Assembly: GCF_006438915.1 (NCBI RefSeq)
Contig: NZ_RCZE01000022.1
Span: 1 to 49,784 of the forward strand
Direction of reading: 5' to 3'
DNA: 49,784 bases
DNA from: Pseudomonas arsenicoxydans
GTDB taxonomy: Bacteria > Pseudomonadota > Gammaproteobacteria > Pseudomonadales > Pseudomonadaceae
A program made the translations under genes and the position numbers. The notes beneath the pieces are model-generated. The model saw only the letters and a program-made list of their open reading frames with translations. It was not told the origin of the DNA and did not search any database. The number at the start of each line of letters is the position of its first letter. Within the stretch, counting starts at the first letter, position 1. Shown here piece after piece: positions 42,164 to 49,784 of the stretch.

Positions 42164-45100
42164 TCAATGCCGGATCAGTTTGCTCTGCAATTCAGCACTC
42201 GATACCTGATCCAGCTCCATCCAAAAATGCTGCTTGCCGGCAATCTCCGCCGCCGCCGGCAGCCCATCGCGGTACACCAGCCGATTACTCGCCAACGCCG
42301 GCACCTTCGCCCCCGGTAACAGCGTCCCGGCCAGGTTCAGCGGATCAACCCCGCACACCGCAACCAAACTCCCGTCATGCGGCCGTCGGCGTATTTCGCG
42401 CAGCAACGGAATCGCCTCAGGCAACGCAAACTGTTCACCGGCCAAGCCACTGACAAACCGCCCTCCGCGTATCTCGCCCCGCGCCTCCAGCCGATGAAAG
42501 GTGCGCAATAATTCGCGCCAGCTCGGCAGCCAATCCGCCTCACGTTCCAGCAAGCGCCAGAACACCACGCCGTAGCGTCGCAGCAAGGTCATGGCGATGT
42601 GTTCCAGTGTCTCGGCAGGCGTGGGCGCAGCACGTTTGTTATCCACAACCGGCGCGGCAGGACCGCGGCGCAACAAGGCCCAGCGTCCGGCATCGTCCAT
42701 CCCGCCAATAAAGGCCCCGCGACCGCGTCGGCTGCTGCGATTCTGGCGTTTGCTGGCCGGGGTGATCAGCGCCCGCAAGCCGGCGAAGCTGTCGGCATTC
42801 ACCAGCCCGGCGCCGACCAGTTCCTGCAAGGCGATTTCCAGTTCCGCGCGCAGCAGGTGAGCTTCGTGAATCAGCTCATCAAAAAACAGCGCGCCGTGCT
42901 GGCTGAGCGCTTGGTGAACCTTTTGTGTTTTGGGCGACAGTTCGCTGACCGCCGTCTGCTCGGTCAGGCCACTCCACAAGCCGACCTGACTGCGAGGCAG
43001 CAGCAGAATCGGCGTGCTGCGCAGTGCCGTGCTTGCGCTTTTGTTGTGAGCGGTCAGACGGGTCCAGACCAGTTTGCCGCTGCGGCACAGATCATCCAGC
43101 CAAGCCGGTGAATAGTCTTTGATCCGCGCCGGCAGGATGTCGCTGTCCCAGGCCGATGCCGCGGCGGGGTAGCCTTCGAACTGACTGATGATCGCCGGCA
43201 AAACCGCGTTGCCCTGGCCCTGAGTCGCCGACGACAGGTGCTGCCAGTCGAACAGAAAACGCATGAAGTCCTGCAACGCCACCGGCTCGATTTCCCGGCG
43301 CAAACGCTTGACGGTGTAGCGGTGAATGCGCGCCAACAGATGCCGTTCGCACCATTCCTCATCACCCGCATCCGGCGTGAACCGGCCGCGCAACACATAG
43401 CCTTCGCGTTCCAGTTGTGCCAAGGCCTGGGTGACCGGATTGGCCGCTAATCCAAGCGACTCGGCAATCGCGGTGAGCGGCAACGGCCCGAAGGCGCTGA
43501 GCCGAGCGCGGATCACTTCTACGGTGGCTTCGTCTGGCACCCAGGCCTCATCGAAACCGGGCAACGCTTGCAGCGCCGGCAACAAAGTGGCCTGTGGATA
43601 AATCGCCTGCAAGCAGGTCAGTCGCTCCAGGGCCAGCCACAACGATTGCCCGGCGTTGACCTGCAAGCGGCTGGCGCGACCGCTGTGGGCCAAGGCGTTC
43701 AGCCAATCAAGCCAGTGCGCATTGGCCTGTGCCTCGGCATCGGTAATGCACGCAAGGCTCATCAACGCCTCATGCATTTCATCGACGTCGGTGGGTGTCG
43801 GCCAGGCCTCGTCGCGCACCGCTTGAATCGCTTCGGCATCCAGCGCGCCGAGGTCGCCGGTCGACTGTGGGTCGGTCCAGCGGCGGTTGAGCACCGCTTG
43901 CGTGCGCCGCTCTTCCAGCGGTGCATCGTCGAGAAAGGTGTAGGGCCGGGCACTGAGGATTTCTGCTGCCAGCGGGGACGGCGCCGGCAAATCGCGACTG
44001 ATCAGCCGCACCTCGCCACGTTCCATGCGCCGCAACAGCGCCAGCCAGCCTTCGCTGTCCATCGCTTCGTGCAGGCAATCGTCGAGGGTCTGTTCCACCA
44101 GCGGATGGTCGGGAATTTCGCGCTCGCCGGCGAGGTTTTCGACGCAGGCAATCTGATCGGGGAAGACACTGGCGATCAAGTCTTCGCTTTTCATCCGCTG
44201 GATCTGCGGCGGTACTTTGCGTCCGCCTCTATAGCGCGGCAGGGCCAGGGCGACACCGGTATTCCAGCGCCAGCGCACGCCAAACAACGGCGCGTCGAGC
44301 ACCGCTTGAATCAGGAGTTGTTCGGCGCTGTTGCTGTGCAGGTAACGCCAGACATCGTCGAGTTCAAAACTGTGGCTGGTGGACAGCGACAGCACGATCG
44401 CGTCTTCGCTGGCAGCGGCCTGCAATTCGAAGTTGAACGTGCGGCAGAAACGCTTGCGCAGGGCCAGGCCCCAGGCGCGGTTGATGCGGCTGCCGAACGG
44501 GGTGTGGATGATCAGTTGTGTGCCGCCGGATTCGTCGAAAAACCGCTCCATCAGCAGCGTGTCCTGCGACGGCAGGGCGCCGAGGGTCAGGCGCGCACGG
44601 GCGAGGTAATCCGCCAGTTGCTCGGCGCTGGCGAGGTTTAGGCCGAGGGTGTCGGTCAGCCAGTCGAGGGCCGGTTGCAGGTTGCCCGGTGTGGCGCCGA
44701 GCAGCTCGTCGAGGTGCGCTTGCAAGCGGGCGACCGCAAACGACAGTTCCGCGCTGCGTCCCGGCGCTTCGCCGAGCCAGAACGGAATGGTCGGCGGCTG
44801 CCCCTGAGCGTCTTCGACCCGGACCTTGCCGGTGTCGACCCGCAGGATCCGGTAGGAAGTATTGCCCAGCTGGAACACGTCCCCGGCGATGCTTTCCACC
44901 GCGAAGTCTTCGTTGACGCTGCCGATGTTCAGCCCTTGAGGCTCCAGTAACACGCTGTAGTCGGCGTTGTCCGGAATGGTCCCGCCACTGGTCACGGCGG
45001 TCAGCTTGGCGCCCCGACGACCGCGCAGGGTGCGGGTGACGGCGTCGCGGTGCAGGTAAGCGCTGCGGATGCCCTGGCGCCCGTTGTAACCCTCGGCGAG

Positions 45101-46480
45101 CATGTGCAGCAGCGCCTGATAATGTTTTTCGTCAAGTCCGGCATACGGCGAGGCGTTGCGAAACGTCTCCAGCAGCGCCTGCTCCGGCCATTCCTGGCAA
45201 CTGACCTCGGCGATGATTTGTTGCGCGAGTACGTCCAGCGGCGCGGTGGGAATCTGCAACGTGTCGAGTTCGCCGCGCCGGACGCAATCGAGCAGCGCGA
45301 CGCATTCGATCAGGTCGTCGCGGGTAGTAGCGAACAAGCGGCCTTTGGGCGTGCCGCCGACCTGGTGCCCGGAGCGACCGACCCGCTGCAAAAATCCGGA
45401 AATCGAGCGCGGCGAGGCGATCTGGCACACCAGGTCGACATCGCCAATGTCGATGCCCAATTCCAGTGATGCGGTGGCGATCAGCACTTGCAGGTCGCCG
45501 CGCTTGAGCCGCTGTTCGGCGTCCAGACGAAACTCTTTGGCCAGGCTGCCGTGGTGCGCGGCCACCGCGTCCTTGCCGAGGCGTTCGCTCAGGTGCCGGC
45601 TCAGGCGCTCGGCGAGGCGCCGGGTGTTGACGAAAATCAGCGTGGTCCGGTGTTCGCGGGCGAGGGCGGCGAGCCGGTCGTAGACCAGTTCCCAGACGTC
45701 ATTGGCCATGACCGCCGACAACGGCACGGGCGGTACTTCGATGTCCAGGTCCCGTGGGCGGGCGTGGCCGATGTCGACGATCTCGCATGGACGGTCGCGG
45801 CCGACCAGAAAACGCGACACCGCTTCGATGGGTTTTTGCGTGGCGGACAGACCGATGCGCACCAGCGGTTTTGCGCACAGCGCCTGCAACCGTTCAAGGC
45901 TCAGGGCCAAGTGGCTGCCGCGTTTGCTGGCGGCGATGGCGTGAATTTCATCGACGATCACGGTGCGTGTAGTGCCGAGCATCTGCCGCCCGGAATCGGA
46001 GCCGAGCAGCACGTAAAGGGATTCCGGGGTGGTCACCAGGATGTGCGGCGCGGTCTTGCGCATGGCCGAGCGGTCTTTCTGCGGGGTGTCGCCGGTGCGC
46101 ACGGCAGTGTTGATCTGCAATGGGGGCAAGCCCATCACGCGCAATTGCCCGGTGATCCCGGCGAGCGGGTTTTGCAGGTTGATCTGGATGTCGTTGGACA
46201 ACGCTTTGAGCGGCGAGACATAAACCACGAGGGTTTCGTCGGGCAGCCCGTCATCGGTTTCCAGGCCTCGATGAACCAGATCATCGATGACCGCGAGGAA
46301 CGCGGTGAGGGTTTTGCCGGAGCCGGTGGGTGCGGCGATCAGGGTCGAGCGGCGCTGGCGAATCAACGGCCACGCCCGGGCCTGGGCGGCGGTGACCGTC
46401 GGGAAGTTGCTGCTGAACCAGGCGCTGACGGCGGGGTGGAAGCCTGCCAGGGCGCTGTCCGTGGGGATTGGCAGATTCAT
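42164..46480 (-). CDS. lhr: Large ATP-dependent helicase Lhr
   Basis: 1438 residues from ATG 46480 (MNLPIPTDSALAGFHPAVSA). A longer frame to 46591 reads through a REP and was rejected. Superfamily 2 motifs: I APTGSGKTLTA, Ia VYVSPLKALSND, II DEIHA, III GLSATQKP, IV IFVNTRRLAERL and VI VGRSGHQVGG. The winged-helix and Lhr-core beta region follow to about residue 880, and the C-terminal 550 residues carry the domain special to bacterial long Lhr. It unwinds DNA or RNA:DNA hybrids 3' to 5' and has roles in DNA repair. E. coli Lhr is about 100 residues longer. Confidence 0.95.
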   Translation of the reverse strand: MNLPIPTDSALAGFHPAVSAWFSSNFPTVTAAQARAWPLIRQRRSTLIAAPTGSGKTLTAFLAVIDDLVHRGLETDDGLPDETLVVYVSPLKALSNDIQINLQNPLAGITGQLRVMGLPPLQINTAVRTGDTPQKDRSAMRKTAPHILVTTPESLYVLLGSDSGRQMLGTTRTVIVDEIHAIAASKRGSHLALSLERLQALCAKPLVRIGLSATQKPIEAVSRFLVGRDRPCEIVDIGHARPRDLDIEVPPVPLSAVMANDVWELVYDRLAALAREHRTTLIFVNTRRLAERLSRHLSERLGKDAVAAHHGSLAKEFRLDAEQRLKRGDLQVLIATASLELGIDIGDVDLVCQIASPRSISGFLQRVGRSGHQVGGTPKGRLFATTRDDLIECVALLDCVRRGELDTLQIPTAPLDVLAQQIIAEVSCQEWPEQALLETFRNASPYAGLDEKHYQALLHMLAEGYNGRQGIRSAYLHRDAVTRTLRGRRGAKLTAVTSGGTIPDNADYSVLLEPQGLNIGSVNEDFAVESIAGDVFQLGNTSYRILRVDTGKVRVEDAQGQPPTIPFWLGEAPGRSAELSFAVARLQAHLDELLGATPGNLQPALDWLTDTLGLNLASAEQLADYLARARLTLGALPSQDTLLMERFFDESGGTQLIIHTPFGSRINRAWGLALRKRFCRTFNFELQAAASEDAIVLSLSTSHSFELDDVWRYLHSNSAEQLLIQAVLDAPLFGVRWRWNTGVALALPRYRGGRKVPPQIQRMKSEDLIASVFPDQIACVENLAGEREIPDHPLVEQTLDDCLHEAMDSEGWLALLRRMERGEVRLISRDLPAPSPLAAEILSARPYTFLDDAPLEERRTQAVLNRRWTDPQSTGDLGALDAEAIQAVRDEAWPTPTDVDEMHEALMSLACITDAEAQANAHWLDWLNALAHSGRASRLQVNAGQSLWLALERLTCLQAIYPQATLLPALQALPGFDEAWVPDEATVEVIRARLSAFGPLPLTAIAESLGLAANPVTQALAQLEREGYVLRGRFTPDAGDEEWCERHLLARIHRYTVKRLRREIEPVALQDFMRFLFDWQHLSSATQGQGNAVLPAIISQFEGYPAAASAWDSDILPARIKDYSPAWLDDLCRSGKLVWTRLTAHNKSASTALRSTPILLLPRSQVGLWSGLTEQTAVSELSPKTQKVHQALSQHGALFFDELIHEAHLLRAELEIALQELVGAGLVNADSFAGLRALITPASKRQNRSSRRGRGAFIGGMDDAGRWALLRRGPAAPVVDNKRAAPTPAETLEHIAMTLLRRYGVVFWRLLEREADWLPSWRELLRTFHRLEARGEIRGGRFVSGLAGEQFALPEAIPLLREIRRRPHDGSLVAVCGVDPLNLAGTLLPGAKVPALASNRLVYRDGLPAAAEIAGKQHFWMELDQVSSAELQSKLIRH

Positions 46481-46546
46481 GAAGTGATTTATGCGGGTGG
46501 GGGGATGAAGATGCAAGTACCGCTTAGGACCTTCGCCGACCTCCAG

Positions 46547-46651
46547 GGCCCCTTCGCGAGCAAGCCCGCTCCCACCTTTAATCTGTGTCATTCATAAATA
46601 TTGAGTTCACTGCAGATCGAGTGTGGGAGCGGGCTTGCTCGCGAAGGGGCC
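46547..46651. repeat. Outward-facing REP pair
   Basis: GGCCCCTTCGCGAGCAAGCC... (46547-46575) and GTGTGGGAGCGGGCTTGC...AGGGGCC (46621-46651) form inverted repeats separated by 45 bp. They lie between the divergent lhr and sugar-nucleotide genes. A REP translated in frame gives the false N-terminus GLAREGA. Confidence 0.92.
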
Positions 46652-46805
46652 AGTAGCCACACCAAATCCCTGGGATCTACACTTTACGGATGACGGTTGC
46701 GCACTAAACCCGCAAAATGCAACGATTCCGGCATCTATCAACGGCATTGCCCGCGGGCCGTGCCGATACAGCCATCGTTCCAATCAGACTGGGCCTGCTG
46801 ACTCT
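46652..46805 (+). other. Intergenic stretch before the sugar-nucleotide operon
   Basis: The 325-bp gap from 46481 holds the REP pair and this stretch. I see no clear promoter boxes and only a weak Shine-Dalgarno (GGGCCTG) before ATG 46806. Confidence 0.35.
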
Positions 46806-47682
46806 ATGCGAATGCGCCTTATGTTACTGGGCGGCGGAAATGCCCTTGGGCAGGCGCTGATTCGCCTCGGTGCGGAGGAAGACATCGGTTTCCTCGCCCC
46901 CCGCCCCCCGCAAGACGGCTGGGATGCCGCGAGCCTGACGCAGCTGCTCGACGACACCCGCCCGGACGCGCTGATCAACCTCGCCTATTACTTCGACTGG
47001 TTTCAGGCGGAGACGGTCAGCGAAGCGCGCCTGGCCGGGCAGGAGCGCGCGGTCGAGCGTCTGGCCGAACTGTGCCAGCATCACAACATCGTGCTGCTGC
47101 AACCCTCGAGCTATCGCGTGTTCGATGGCTCCCGTGCCACCGCCTACAGCGAAAAAGACGAACCGGTGCCGCTGGGCCTGCGCGGTCAGGCGTTGTGGCG
47201 CATCGAACAAAGCGTTCGTGCGACCTGCCCGCAGCATGTATTGCTGCGTTTCGGCTGGCTGCTCGATGACAGCCCTGACGGCACGCTGGGGCGTTTCCTT
47301 GCGCGGGCCGAAACACCCGACGAACTGCTGCTGGCCGATGACCGCCGGGGTAACCCGACCCCGGTCGACGATGCGGCTCGGGTGATCATCTCGGTGCTCA
47401 AGCAACTCGATTGTGCAGCGCCGCTGTGGGGCACCTATCATTACGCCGGGCATGAGGCGACCACGCCGCTGGCGCTAGGGCAGGCCATCCTGACCGAAGC
47501 ACGCAGCCTGCATCCGCTGGCCATCGAAGCACCGACCGCCCAGGCTCATGCCGCGCGTCCGGATGCCGCCGAAGAGCCGCAACACGCGGTGCTGGCCTGC
47601 AAGAAAATTTTGCACACGTTCGGGATCAAGCCTCGCGCCTGGCGTGCTGCACTCCCGGGCTTACTGGACAGGTTTTATCGCC

Positions 47683-47690
<8 letters not shown>
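46806..47690 (+). CDS. RmlD-like sugar nucleotide-binding protein (SDR fold)
   Basis: 294 residues from ATG 46806 (MRMRLMLLGGGNALGQALIR); ATG 46812 is also possible. The N-terminal LLGGGNALGQAL is the dinucleotide-binding loop of dTDP-4-dehydrorhamnose reductase relatives. LINLAYYFDWFQAE and QPSSYRVFDGSRATAYSEKD correspond to the RmlD active-site region, but the Tyr-x-x-x-Lys pair is not obvious (GLRGQALWRIEQ stands where it should be), so it may not be an active reductase. The stop overlaps the next gene by 8 bp. Confidence 0.8.
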
Positions 47691-48612
<922 letters not shown>

Positions 48613-48627
48613 GTTTTCTAAAGCCAC

Positions 48628-48657
48628 AAAAAAGGCGCCTGTTGAGGCGCCTTTTTT
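48628..48657. terminator. Bidirectional terminator between the epimerase and oprG
   Basis: The stem GGCGCC/GGCGCC (48634-48639 with 48646-48651) extends into A6/T6 on the two sides, loop TGTTGA. It serves both convergent genes. Confidence 0.95.
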
Positions 48658-48665
48658 ATGGGGAC

Positions 48666-49367
48666 TTAGAACTTGTAACCCAGGCCCACCATGTAAATGA
48701 ACGGGTCCACATCGACATTGACCTTGGCACGTGTGCCCGGCGCAATCGAGTTGTTCTCAACGGTCGCGGTGGTGTCGATGTCGATGTAGCGCACCTGGGC
48801 GTTGAGCAAGATGTTGTCGGTGATCATGTAGTCAGCCCCGACCTGAAACGCCAGGCCCCATGAGTTGTCTGCTTCGAAGTTGCTGAAGCCCTTGGCCTGG
48901 GCTTCGCTGCCGACGTGTTCGTCGTAGATCACGGTGTAGTTGATACCGGCGCCGAGGTACGGCTGGAAATCGGACTTCGAGTCCAGCGGGTAGTACACGA
49001 CACTCAAAGTCGGCGGCAAATGTTTCAAGGTGCCGAGTTTGCCGTTGGCTGCGGAGCCGAGAGCAGTGCCTTTAAGTTTCACCTCATGCTCGAACGGGGT
49101 GGCCGCCAGCAGCTCGATGCCCCAGTGGCTGTCGAACATGTACGCGAAGTTCAGACCCAGCTGGGTGTCACTGTTCATGGTGGCTTTGCCACCCAGGTTG
49201 GTACCGGCCAGCGGGCCTTGATCGACCTTGACGCTGGAGCTGTCGGCTTTCGGGTTGACGGTAATGGCACCGGCACGAATGAGGATGTCGCCGGCCTCGA
49301 AGGCGTGGGCGAGCGGGGCTGTGAGCGCTAAGGCAAACAGCGAAGCGCTGAGCAAGGATTTGTGCAT
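48666..49367 (-). CDS. oprG: Outer membrane protein OprG (OmpW family)
   Basis: 233 residues. The signal peptide MHKSLLSASLFALALTAPLA is probably cut after AHA. The mature protein forms an eight-stranded barrel and ends in YKF, the usual aromatic terminus of outer membrane proteins. DSDTQLGLNF-like (NSDTQLGLNFAYMFDSHWGI), LPPTLSVVYYPL and DVDPFIYMVGLGYKF align by eye with P. aeruginosa OprG. OmpW proteins pass small hydrophobic molecules through a lateral opening. An ANR/FNR-like box lies upstream at 49434-49447. Confidence 0.93.
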   Translation of the reverse strand: MHKSLLSASLFALALTAPLAHAFEAGDILIRAGAITVNPKADSSSVKVDQGPLAGTNLGGKATMNSDTQLGLNFAYMFDSHWGIELLAATPFEHEVKLKGTALGSAANGKLGTLKHLPPTLSVVYYPLDSKSDFQPYLGAGINYTVIYDEHVGSEAQAKGFSNFEADNSWGLAFQVGADYMITDNILLNAQVRYIDIDTTATVENNSIAPGTRAKVNVDVDPFIYMVGLGYKF

Positions 49368-49405
49368 GGAGGGCTCCAGAGGACGTTAAAAATTTTCGAT
49401 GTCCA

Positions 49406-49447
49406 ATGGTACAAAGCGCTCTGTTCCGGTCTTTTGATGCAGCTCAA
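49406..49447 (-). promoter_or_regulatory. ANR/FNR-dependent promoter of oprG
   Basis: TTGAT-N4-CTCAA at 49434-49447 (minus strand TTGAG-CTGC-ATCAA) matches the FNR/ANR box TTGAT-N4-ATCAA at nine of ten bases. A -10 box TACCAT (49411-49406) is centred 32 bp downstream, the distance expected for a class II site at -41.5. The predicted start is about 49399. Confidence 0.6.
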
Positions 49448-49486
49448 TGAAACTGTGATGGGGTTGGTTTTTGTGTTGGCTCTTAG

Positions 49487-49510
49487 GGCCCCTTCGCGAG
49501 CAAGCCCGCT
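49487..49510. repeat. Truncated REP, presumed IS110 target remnant
   Basis: GGCCCCTTCGCGAGCAAGCC followed by CGCT matches the first 24 bp of the REP at 46547, but then changes to TGTGTCTTGCGC in place of CCCAC. The break falls directly after a CT dinucleotide. Confidence 0.85.
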
Positions 49511-49722
49511 TGTGTCTTGCGCAGGAATTAGACTGGTGATGAGAGCGGTGAGTGGCAAGCTGAACGCCCGGAGTGCTTAAAGCACGTGTGGGAGCCCACG
49601 CTGCCATTCACCCCTCCACTCTGGTTATTGAGCCCGAACAGTTGAACGAGCCTACCTCGAACAGTTACAAGCGTGGAGCCCAGCCAGAGCGCTCTCACCT
49701 TTGAGTGTAAGAGGGTTTGGCT
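49511..49722 (+). ncRNA. Candidate bridge RNA in the IS110 left end
   Basis: The 212 bp before the transposase hold several possible stems: CTCTGGTT/AGCCAGAG (49619-49626 with 49682-49689), CCACGCT/AGCGTGG (49596-49602 with 49670-49676), GTGC/GCAC (49573-49576 with 49582-49585) and CGAG/CTCG (about 49647-49659). GTGTGGGAGC (49586-49595) is complementary to the right half of the REP target. IS110-type elements with a long left end encode a bridge RNA there; presence of one here is inferred. Confidence 0.35.
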
Positions 49723-49784
49723 ATGTTTTCCTGCGCAGGCATCGACGTTTCTAAAGACAACCTTGAAATCCGGATCAATCCGCA
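49723..49784 (+). CDS. IS110-family transposase, N-terminal fragment
   Basis: ATG at 49723 after AAGAGGG; the 20 visible codons read MFSCAGIDVSKDNLEIRINP. GIDVSKDNLEI is the start of the DEDD RuvC-like domain of IS110 recombinases, with Asp8 as the first catalytic acid. The gene runs off the window. Confidence 0.85.
   Translation, partial: MFSCAGIDVSKDNLEIRINP

Larger units (their letters stand above)
49509..49784 (+). mobile_element. IS110-family insertion sequence, left end (rest outside window)
   Basis: It starts where the REP is broken and includes about 212 bp of non-coding left end and the transposase start at 49723. Known IS110 relatives in Pseudomonas (ISPpu9, ISPpu10) and E. coli (IS621) insert into REP sequences, which supports the boundary. 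The exact left end is inferred; a second possible junction is near 49595, where a 10-base REP fragment ends. Confidence 0.7.

Noticed and set aside
46481..46591. Longer start for lhr
   Set aside because: The extra 37 residues are a translated REP (GLAREGA) and are not part of the family.
46623..46805. Longer start for the RmlD-like gene
   Set aside because: The extension begins in a REP (GAGLLAKG), and the dinucleotide-binding loop starts right after ATG 46806.
49586..49595. Second arm of a REP pair cut by the IS at 49595
   Set aside because: Only 10 bases match, and the spacing to the left arm (74 bp) exceeds the 45 bp of the similar pairs; a guide sequence within the IS left end explains it better, though it stays an alternative.

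Overview
This window is chromosomal DNA of a Pseudomonas, most likely of the P. fluorescens group. The evidence is the gene order tuf - S10/spc/alpha ribosomal genes - katA - bfrA/ftnA - uvrA - yajR-like MFS - ssb, which is the order I recall from P. aeruginosa, together with many copies of the GTGGGAGCGGGCTTGC REP repeat typical of fluorescent pseudomonads. Function calls rest on reading the translated sequences and their motifs; no database search was run.

Region 1 (1-14202) is a ribosomal protein supercluster on the + strand: the tail of EF-Tu and its terminator, then rpsJ-rplC-rplD-rplW-rplB-rpsS-rplV-rpsC-rplP-rpmC-rpsQ-rplN-rplX-rplE-rpsN, rpsH-rplF-rplR-rpsE-rpmD-rplO-secY-rpmJ, and rpsM-rpsK-rpsD-rpoA-rplQ. 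Three sigma70-type promoters with 17-bp spacers are visible: before rpsJ, between rpsN and rpsH, and between rpmJ and rpsM. Each sits directly behind or overlaps an RNA hairpin, so the transcription units do not match the E. coli S10/spc division.

Region 2 (14396-21546) holds katA, a haem-ligand-lacking bacterioferritin (ftnA/bfrA), uvrA on the - strand with a TTG start, a YajR-like MFS transporter and ssb. Strong terminators separate most units.

Region 3 (21557-30180, - strand) is the most unusual part. It is an eight-gene run equivalent to E. coli yjfI-J-K-L-M-C, with an RCK potassium-type channel and a rhomboid protease inserted: DUF2170, PspA family, REPIN, rhomboid, TVGYGD channel, DUF2491, DUF350, YgiB-type lipoprotein, glutathionylspermidine-synthase-like ATP-grasp. 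An OsmC-YcaO fusion follows on the same strand. The run is preceded by a candidate promoter bracketed by two perfect CTCACGCGTGAG palindromes. The content suggests an envelope-stress or ion-homeostasis system with an amide-forming enzyme.

Region 4 (30196-42150) has an isochorismatase-family hydrolase divergent from a DJ-1/AraC (GlxA-type) regulator; a DUF3182 gene overlapping an alpha/beta hydrolase; and a convergent, translationally overlapped operon DUF72 - ybhP - clsB - ybhN. The clsB gene carries an in-frame TAA between its two HKD motifs. A DHA1 MFS exporter and a large MscS-family channel follow.

Region 5 (42164-49784) has lhr, two overlapping SDR-type sugar-nucleotide genes, and oprG (OmpW family) with a class-II-like ANR/FNR site. 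At the edge is the left end of an IS110-family element whose presumed junction breaks a REP exactly at a CT dinucleotide. The 212-bp non-coding left end has a structured, REP-complementary sequence and is a candidate bridge RNA. REP pairs occupy most intergenic gaps downstream of position 28600. I saw no tRNA, rRNA or CRISPR array.
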